Origin: an uncultured Christensenella sp. | Lineage (GTDB): Bacteria; Bacillota; Clostridia; Christensenellales; UBA1242 | Reading direction: 5' to 3' | Length of the DNA: 9,686 nt | Assembly: GCA_949291975.1 (NCBI GenBank) | Contig: CASEYA010000122.1 | Span: 1 to 9,686 of the forward strand | Shown: positions 5,776 to 9,686 of the stretch, in pieces | How positions within the stretch are numbered: position 1 is the first letter of the stretch | Layout of the letters: the number at the start of each line of letters is the position of its first letter | Notes under the pieces: generated by a model | Seen by the model: only the letters and a program-made list of their open reading frames with translations | Databases searched by the model: none | Told to the model about the DNA's origin: nothing | Program-made: the position numbers and the translations under genes

Positions 5776-7416
5776 ATGAAAAAAAGAAAAATAGCAATTT
5801 TATCATTAACTTTTGCATGTGCAGCCGCTTTTGGAGGAAGCGCCATGGTAGCAAACGCAACCGATGTTGAAAATCAACTTTCTGCAAACTTAGATAAACT
5901 TGAAAATTATTCACAGATGAATTATGATTGGGAAAACCCACAAGATATGTTGCTGACAGAAGACTATGCCCTATTTTACAACAATGGTAATTATCAAATT
6001 CACAGACAGAATGGTTTTTATAGATTACAGACTCCAAATATCTATAATCAAACACCAGATAGAACCATTAATAATGGAGTGCAAAATAGCCAACTTAGAC
6101 CTCAGCCAAGAAATAATGTTGCAAATGTTATCAATAACAATTCACAAAATGTTATAAAAGAAAATGACACAGCAGTGCAAAATGCTAATCAAAACACCTT
6201 GAATTCAAATGTAAACACAAATAAAATGTTTGTAAATAATGGAGCAACAAACAGCAATCAAACAACGCAAAATGACATAACCAGTCAAAGAGAAATGACT
6301 AATGTTTCAAATAATAATTTAACAAACAAAATTTCAAACACCTATAATACAAACAAACCAAACAGAACAACTAATAATATAAATACAACAAACAATTCAT
6401 TAAATAACGCCAATAATTTAAGCAATAATGAAATTAATAAACAAACAATAAGTAATTCAAATAATCTAATACAAAACAGCACAAATCTGACTTCAAACAA
6501 TTTAAACACAACTCAAAGTGGCAATTCGACTCAAATTTCAACAACAAACAATATTTTCACACAAAGCCTTTCTGATTTTACAAATACTCTATCCAGCATT
6601 GCCACTTCATTAAAAACAAATATTGACAACGCTAGAACAAACCTGAATAGTTTTAACTATAATAATTTAACTCAATCGCAGATGAGAACATTGCGTGCGT
6701 ATGCCTACACCCTTGACAACATCACAAAGAAAATTGAATTTGGGCAGAAAAATTTAATGGGTAACATCACAAAACTCACAATTTTACAAAGTGCTTCAAA
6801 TCAAGAAACTGGTGCAATTGAGGCTTGTCAACTTGACGCAAAAGCAACGCTTGCAACACGAGCAATGCTTCTTGCTTGCGCTAACGAGGCTTTAACTGAA
6901 ATTAATTCTATTTTATCTGCAAATAACTTAAACACAAACAATCAAACAAATAATAATGCTATAAACTCTGGAACAACAACACAACAAAACACAACTCAAA
7001 ATGTAGTAAATAGCAACACAAACAGCACAAACACAGTCAGCAATAAAATTAATGCAAATAGCAACACAAACAATCAAACAACAAACTCAAACGGAAATTT
7101 TAACACAAAGAACTCAAATGGTTATGTTATTACACCTAAATCTTCGAGTATGAACACACAAAATAATAACAATAATTTGGTAAGACAAAACAGTGCACTA
7201 TATAATAATCAAAGTGTAACCACATCAGCAGAAGCATTTGCGATTGATAATTCCAAAATGGAAAAATCAAAAGTTCGTGCAAATACTGATGAAACTCAGA
7301 AAATGACAAAAGAAAACAAAAAAGATTGCAAAACAAAAAATTGTGAACAAAACAAACCAAAAAACCCAGATACAACAAAAATACAGAACGATAGTGCAAA
7401 TAAAAATAACGAATAA
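5776..7416 (+). CDS. Secreted Asn/Thr-rich low-complexity protein, unknown function
   Basis: I do not recognise a family. The 546-residue product starts with a Sec signal peptide: KKRK at 2-5, a hydrophobic core to about 25, and a probable cut after VANA at 28. Residues 29-90 are a Tyr-rich, less repetitive segment (YDWENPQDM, YNNGNYQIH). Residues 91-260 are low complexity, about one third Asn with Thr, Ser and Gln. Residues 260-382 look like a folded, mainly helical domain (LSDFTNTLSSIATSLK, LRAYAYTLDNITKKIEF). Residues 383-480 are again about 36% Asn. The tail (490-546) is Lys/Asp/Asn-rich with DCKTKNC. The mature protein has four Cys (351, 368, 518, 523). AAGGAG (5763-5768) lies 7 nt before the ATG. 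There is no LPxTG motif or C-terminal anchor. It is the only plus-strand gene, set among sporulation genes. An exposed spore-coat or envelope protein is my inference; a general cell-surface protein is the alternative. Confidence 0.85.
   Translation: MKKRKIAILSLTFACAAAFGGSAMVANATDVENQLSANLDKLENYSQMNYDWENPQDMLLTEDYALFYNNGNYQIHRQNGFYRLQTPNIYNQTPDRTINNGVQNSQLRPQPRNNVANVINNNSQNVIKENDTAVQNANQNTLNSNVNTNKMFVNNGATNSNQTTQNDITSQREMTNVSNNNLTNKISNTYNTNKPNRTTNNINTTNNSLNNANNLSNNEINKQTISNSNNLIQNSTNLTSNNLNTTQSGNSTQISTTNNIFTQSLSDFTNTLSSIATSLKTNIDNARTNLNSFNYNNLTQSQMRTLRAYAYTLDNITKKIEFGQKNLMGNITKLTILQSASNQETGAIEACQLDAKATLATRAMLLACANEALTEINSILSANNLNTNNQTNNNAINSGTTTQQNTTQNVVNSNTNSTNTVSNKINANSNTNNQTTNSNGNFNTKNSNGYVITPKSSSMNTQNNNNNLVRQNSALYNNQSVTTSAEAFAIDNSKMEKSKVRANTDETQKMTKENKKDCKTKNCEQNKPKNPDTTKIQNDSANKNNE
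6931..7081 (+). repeat. 19-nt direct repeat inside the Asn-rich coding region
   Basis: AACACAAACAATCAAACAA occurs at 6931-6949 and again, identical, at 7063-7081, both in frame, encoding NTNNQT. The surrounding 100 codons are built from similar AAC/AAT/ACA/CAA words. This points to growth by duplication or slippage, although low-complexity composition alone raises the chance of such matches. Confidence 0.6.
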
Positions 7417-7423
7417 GCAAAAT

Positions 7424-7457
7424 TAAGAAAAGAACACAAAATTGTGTTCTTTTCTTA
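7424..7457 (+). terminator. Long perfect hairpin after the Asn-rich gene (probable terminator)
   Basis: A 16-bp perfect inverted repeat (7424-7439 with 7442-7457, two-base centre) starts 7 nt after the stop codon at 7414-7416. The 3' arm ends TTCTTTTCTTA, so the U-rich tract is part of the stem rather than a separate tail. It is symmetric and could act on both strands, as suits a convergent gene pair. Confidence 0.65.
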
Positions 7458-7464
7458 TATTAAA

Positions 7465-7490
7465 TAAAAAAAGGCTTTCGCCCTTTTTTA
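7465..7490 (-). terminator. Intrinsic terminator of dacF, probably bidirectional
   Basis: On the minus strand, AAAAAAGGGC-GAAA-GCCTTTTTTT forms a stem of about 10 bp with one G-U pair, closed by a GNRA-type GAAA tetraloop, and the 3' side is a seven-T run. It lies 34 nt past the dacF stop. On the plus strand the same hairpin (GGC-TTTC-GCC) also ends in T residues, so it can back up the 7424-7457 hairpin. Confidence 0.85.
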
Positions 7491-7524
7491 TAAAAATTAT
7501 TTTAATAAAACTTTTATTTTCTGC

Positions 7525-8700
7525 CTAAAAACTCCATTTTTCTAAAATTGATTTTGTTGTTTGCCAATAACCTTGTGCTTCAACATCTTCTTGAACGATT
7601 ATATTTACCTCTTTTTCAACAACGCCATTTTTACTGATGATTACTTTTCCAACAATATCACCTTGTTTTAATGGTGCGTTTAACTTATTTGGCAAGTTGA
7701 TTTGCGTATCAAGTTCTGGCTTCTCGCCCTTTTTATTTATAACAAAGTAGTCTTCTTCAGCAAGCAAAATCAAATTATTTTCTTTTGCTTTTTGCAATGT
7801 AACTTGTTCTGCTAGATTTCTTTGCGAATCAACAACTTTTGTGCTTTCAAAGTTTGCAAATCCAAAGTTAAATTGATTAGATGCGTCAGCAAAGCGATTT
7901 TTGCTTGTGTCTGCACCTAAAACAACTGAAATCAAGCGCATATTATTTCTATTTGCCGTTGCCACAAGACAATATCCCGCTTCATTTGTCGAGCCTGTTT
8001 TTCCTGCGTCACAGCCTTGATAATATCTTATCAGTTTGTTTGTGTTTGCCATTGTTGTTACTCTGCCACTTGGGTGCTGAAAATCTTCCATCCAAATTCC
8101 ACTAAGTTCAAAATACAGTGGATAGTGTGTTAGTTCTCGCATTATGTTTGCCACATCAATAGCACATGAATATTGAGACGGTGCTGGAAGCCCCGAACAG
8201 TTAACATAGTTTGTATTTTGCAATTTTAACTGCTTTGCTTTTTCATTCATTTTTTCGACAAACGCTTGTTCACTGCCTGCAATTGCCTCCGCCAAAGCAA
8301 CACTTGCATCATTTGCACTTGCAACAATTACCGCTTTTAAAAGATTTTTCACAACATATTCACTGTTTGCATCAATAAAAACTTGTGAACCACCCATTCC
8401 AGCAGCATTTTCACTTGCTGTAACTTTTGAGTCTAACTCAAGGTTTCCGTTCTGTATATTTTCAAGTGTTAGCAAGATTGTCATAAGTTTTGTTACACTA
8501 GCAATTGGCAGTTGTTTGGTTGAGTCTTTTTCTGCCAAAATTTGACCACTTCCAGACTCAATTAAAACCGATGCTTTGCTGTGTGGTGTTAATGCACTAT
8601 CTACTGCCACAACCGACATACCAGATAAAAAATTTGTTGTTAAGCACAAAACTGCAAATAATAGAAGCATAAAGCCAGAAAATAATTTCTTTTTTACCAT
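7525..8700 (-). CDS. dacF: D-alanyl-D-alanine carboxypeptidase, DacF/PBP5 family (S11)
   Basis: This low-molecular-weight penicillin-binding protein removes the terminal D-Ala of peptidoglycan pentapeptides outside the membrane and so limits cross-linking. DacF does this in spore peptidoglycan. The length of 391 matches B. subtilis DacF (389). An N-terminal signal peptide (about 1-34) precedes the transpeptidase domain with all three catalytic motifs: S68-V-T-K71, S128-A-N130 and K234-T-G236. A C-terminal beta-rich domain (about 285-375) ends in a short amphipathic segment, YWQTTKSILEKWSF, a likely membrane anchor. AAGGAG (8710-8715) lies 9 nt before the ATG. It follows spoIIM by 63 nt and has its own candidate forespore promoter. 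The S11 family is certain; the dacF name rests on its sporulation neighbours, and a dacA/dacB-type paralogue is possible. Confidence 0.9.
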   Translation of the reverse strand: MVKKKLFSGFMLLLFAVLCLTTNFLSGMSVVAVDSALTPHSKASVLIESGSGQILAEKDSTKQLPIASVTKLMTILLTLENIQNGNLELDSKVTASENAAGMGGSQVFIDANSEYVVKNLLKAVIVASANDASVALAEAIAGSEQAFVEKMNEKAKQLKLQNTNYVNCSGLPAPSQYSCAIDVANIMRELTHYPLYFELSGIWMEDFQHPSGRVTTMANTNKLIRYYQGCDAGKTGSTNEAGYCLVATANRNNMRLISVVLGADTSKNRFADASNQFNFGFANFESTKVVDSQRNLAEQVTLQKAKENNLILLAEEDYFVINKKGEKPELDTQINLPNKLNAPLKQGDIVGKVIISKNGVVEKEVNIIVQEDVEAQGYWQTTKSILEKWSF

Positions 8701-8701
8701 T

Positions 8702-8754
8702 ATAAAATTCTCCTTTTTCTTTTAAGTTAGGTTTTGCATTTTAGAGAATTTTAT
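8702..8754 (-). repeat. 11-bp inverted repeat covering the dacF ribosome binding site
   Basis: ATAAAATTCTC (8702-8712) and GAGAATTTTAT (8744-8754) are exact inverted copies. In a minus-strand transcript coming from spoIIM, the upstream arm would pair with the GAGAATTTTAT that forms the 3' part of the dacF Shine-Dalgarno region and its spacer. A second pair, TAAGTTAG (8723-8730) and CTAACTTA (8764-8771), interleaves with it in pseudoknot order. Function is inferred only. Confidence 0.5.
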
Positions 8755-8756
8755 GT
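8728..8756 (-). promoter_or_regulatory. Candidate forespore-type (SigF-like) promoter of dacF
   Basis: The minus strand has ACATA (8752-8756), 14 nt, then GCAAAACCTA (8728-8737), a partial match to the SigF pattern GYWTA / GGNRANANTR. B. subtilis dacF is SigF-dependent, which fits. The predicted start near 8721 leaves about 20 nt of leader. The GCAAAAC core is shared with the spoVAC upstream region. Confidence 0.4.
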
Positions 8757-8763
8757 ATATAAA

Positions 8764-9408
8764 CTAACTTACACCAATAAATATTGACGAAGTTAAATAA
8801 GGCATCAAAATAGCTTCTAACGCATATGCCACAACTATTAAAATAAGCACAGAAATCAAATTCAACTTTGAATATGACCAAAATTCAACGCTTACAACCT
8901 TATAGTTAAGTTGTTTGTGTGCACAGTTCGAATAAAAACATATGGTGCACCAAATTAGCAATGCAAAAAGAGCAATTAAATGCACTGGGAGAAATATCAA
9001 AAGAACATTTATAATTCCACCCACCTGATAAAGAGTAATTAAGATTGCACAATTTATGCCAATCAAAAAACTTCTATATAATAAAATAATAAAGGTTATA
9101 AAACACAAAAAAGGTTTAAAATTTGTTATCCAAACCAAAATTATTAGACCCAAAAAAGCAAAAAAGCGAGAAAAAAACAGCGAAGCACCTGCAATGTCTT
9201 TGTTTATAAACGCAACCAAAATGGTATCTGGCAAATCGTTTAATTCCATGTTTTCCGCTCGTGAAAAACCAACAATAAAACCAGCAATAAGTCCAGTTAG
9301 ACAAACTGCCCCAAATATCAAATATATCCATTTATATCGTGCAAAGTGGTCAGCAATAAGTCCCCAACAGACACTACCCCGACTCATTACTCGCTTGTAT
9401 TTCCACAT
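8764..9408 (-). CDS. spoIIM: Stage II sporulation protein M (engulfment)
   Basis: SpoIIM is the polytopic membrane subunit of the SpoIID-SpoIIM-SpoIIP complex that drives peptidoglycan remodelling during engulfment of the forespore by the mother cell. The length of 214 residues is the same as B. subtilis SpoIIM. A basic N-terminus (1-26) is followed by about five hydrophobic segments (about 28-48, 76-95, 99-122, 131-157 and 182-204). A short loop after the first helix, residues 50-62, is polar, as in the family. Its neighbours agree: a Spo0A-like gene ends 20 nt upstream and dacF follows 63 nt downstream, and spoIIM also lies upstream of dacF in B. subtilis. No clear ribosome binding site precedes either ATG 9408 or the in-frame ATG 9387, so the exact start is uncertain and coupling to the upstream gene is possible. 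Confidence 0.85.
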   Translation of the reverse strand: MWKYKRVMSRGSVCWGLIADHFARYKWIYLIFGAVCLTGLIAGFIVGFSRAENMELNDLPDTILVAFINKDIAGASLFFSRFFAFLGLIILVWITNFKPFLCFITFIILLYRSFLIGINCAILITLYQVGGIINVLLIFLPVHLIALFALLIWCTICFYSNCAHKQLNYKVVSVEFWSYSKLNLISVLILIVVAYALEAILMPYLTSSIFIGVS

Positions 9409-9428
9409 ACAACAAAATATGAGTTTTT

Positions 9429-9686
9429 CTAATTTTTTATGCCAACTATTCTATATTTTTCCATTGGAAATTCTCTGTGAAGTAAAACTTCTTTGGCATT
9501 ATCCAAAATTAACTCGCCAACAAACAAAATTATTTCTCTGCAAGTTGGCTTGTGCTCAAAGAAAATTTTATCAACACCAATCTTGTCTGCAACCTCTTGT
9601 GGTTTAATGTCTTTCCAAACATTGTTTATCGCAATTCTAATGCATCTTTCAATGTTTGATGGAACTGTTCCATGCATACCAGCAAC
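9429..9686 (-). CDS. Spo0A C-terminal-like DNA-binding protein (5' part outside window)
   Basis: 85 residues of the C-terminus are visible; the reading frame continues past the window edge through Val-Ala-Gly before the first ATG at 9677, so that ATG is internal. The segment GTVPSNIERCIRIAINNVW aligns by eye with the Spo0A recognition-helix region (typical TTPSNVERAIRHAIEVAW). The later HKPTCREIILFVGELI corresponds to the KPTNSEFIAMVADKL block. The ERxIR helix residues are kept, but the TNSEF element is changed to TCREI. About 20 residues continue past the usual Spo0A end (roughly from AKEVLLHREF). It could be a divergent Spo0A or a paralogue using the same DNA-binding fold; whether a receiver domain is present cannot be seen. 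It lies 20 nt upstream of spoIIM, probably in one operon. Confidence 0.8.
   Translation of the reverse strand, partial: VAGMHGTVPSNIERCIRIAINNVWKDIKPQEVADKIGVDKIFFEHKPTCREIILFVGELILDNAKEVLLHREFPMEKYRIVGIKN

Noticed and set aside
5776..5823. Cys15 in the signal peptide of the Asn-rich protein as a possible lipobox.
   Set aside because: The residues before it (Thr-Phe-Ala) do not fit a lipobox, and an Ala-X-Ala cleavage site follows at 26-28.
5696..6055. Minus-strand frame overlapping the start of the Asn-rich gene and its promoter region.
   Set aside because: The plus-strand gene has a signal peptide and a strong ribosome binding site; the antisense frame has neither.
9056..9607. 183-codon plus-strand frame across spoIIM and the Spo0A-like gene.
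   Set aside because: It spans two well-supported minus-strand genes and is antisense to both; its Lys-rich product matches nothing recognisable.
1..9686. CRISPR arrays, tRNA or rRNA genes, insertion sequences, phage or toxin-antitoxin genes.
   Set aside because: No regularly spaced repeats, tRNA-like cloverleaf, transposase or terminal inverted repeats were seen; all segments are explained by chromosomal housekeeping or sporulation genes.

Overview
The window is AT-rich DNA from an endospore-forming, low-GC member of the Bacillota, most likely the Clostridia. The evidence is a run of sporulation genes (spoVAC, spoVAD, spoVAE, yunB, spoIIM, a dacF-type carboxypeptidase and a Spo0A-like DNA-binding domain), a T-box-controlled pheST operon, and AAGGAG-type ribosome binding sites. 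The lean three-gene spoVA set (C, D, E) fits Clostridia better than Bacillus. The genus cannot be told from the sequence; an uncultivated gut lineage is a guess.

All genes but one lie on the minus strand, so transcription mostly runs from high to low coordinates. In that order: (1) 9686-8764, the C-terminal end of a Spo0A-like protein cut by the window edge, followed 20 nt later by spoIIM (engulfment). (2) 8700-7525, a DacF-like D,D-carboxypeptidase with its own candidate forespore promoter and a terminator. (3) 5776-7416, on the plus strand and convergent with dacF, a 546-residue secreted Asn/Thr-rich protein of unknown function with a candidate mother-cell (SigE/SigK-type) promoter. (4) 5659-3090, spoVAC-spoVAD-spoVAE-yunB, closed by a hairpin terminator. 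(5) 2980-1, a strong vegetative promoter, a complete phenylalanine T-box leader (specifier UUC), pheS, and pheT, which runs off the window.

The sporulation genes cover successive stages: a Spo0A-like regulator, engulfment (SpoIIM), spore peptidoglycan modification (DacF) and dipicolinate import into the forespore (SpoVAC/D/E), plus the YunB family. In Bacillus subtilis, dacF is followed directly by spoIIAA-spoIIAB-sigF and then spoVA. Here the spoIIA genes are absent and the divergent Asn-rich gene sits in their place. That gene is the most novel item in the window and is a candidate lineage-specific spore-envelope protein. The pheST block is ordinary housekeeping DNA with a textbook T-box.
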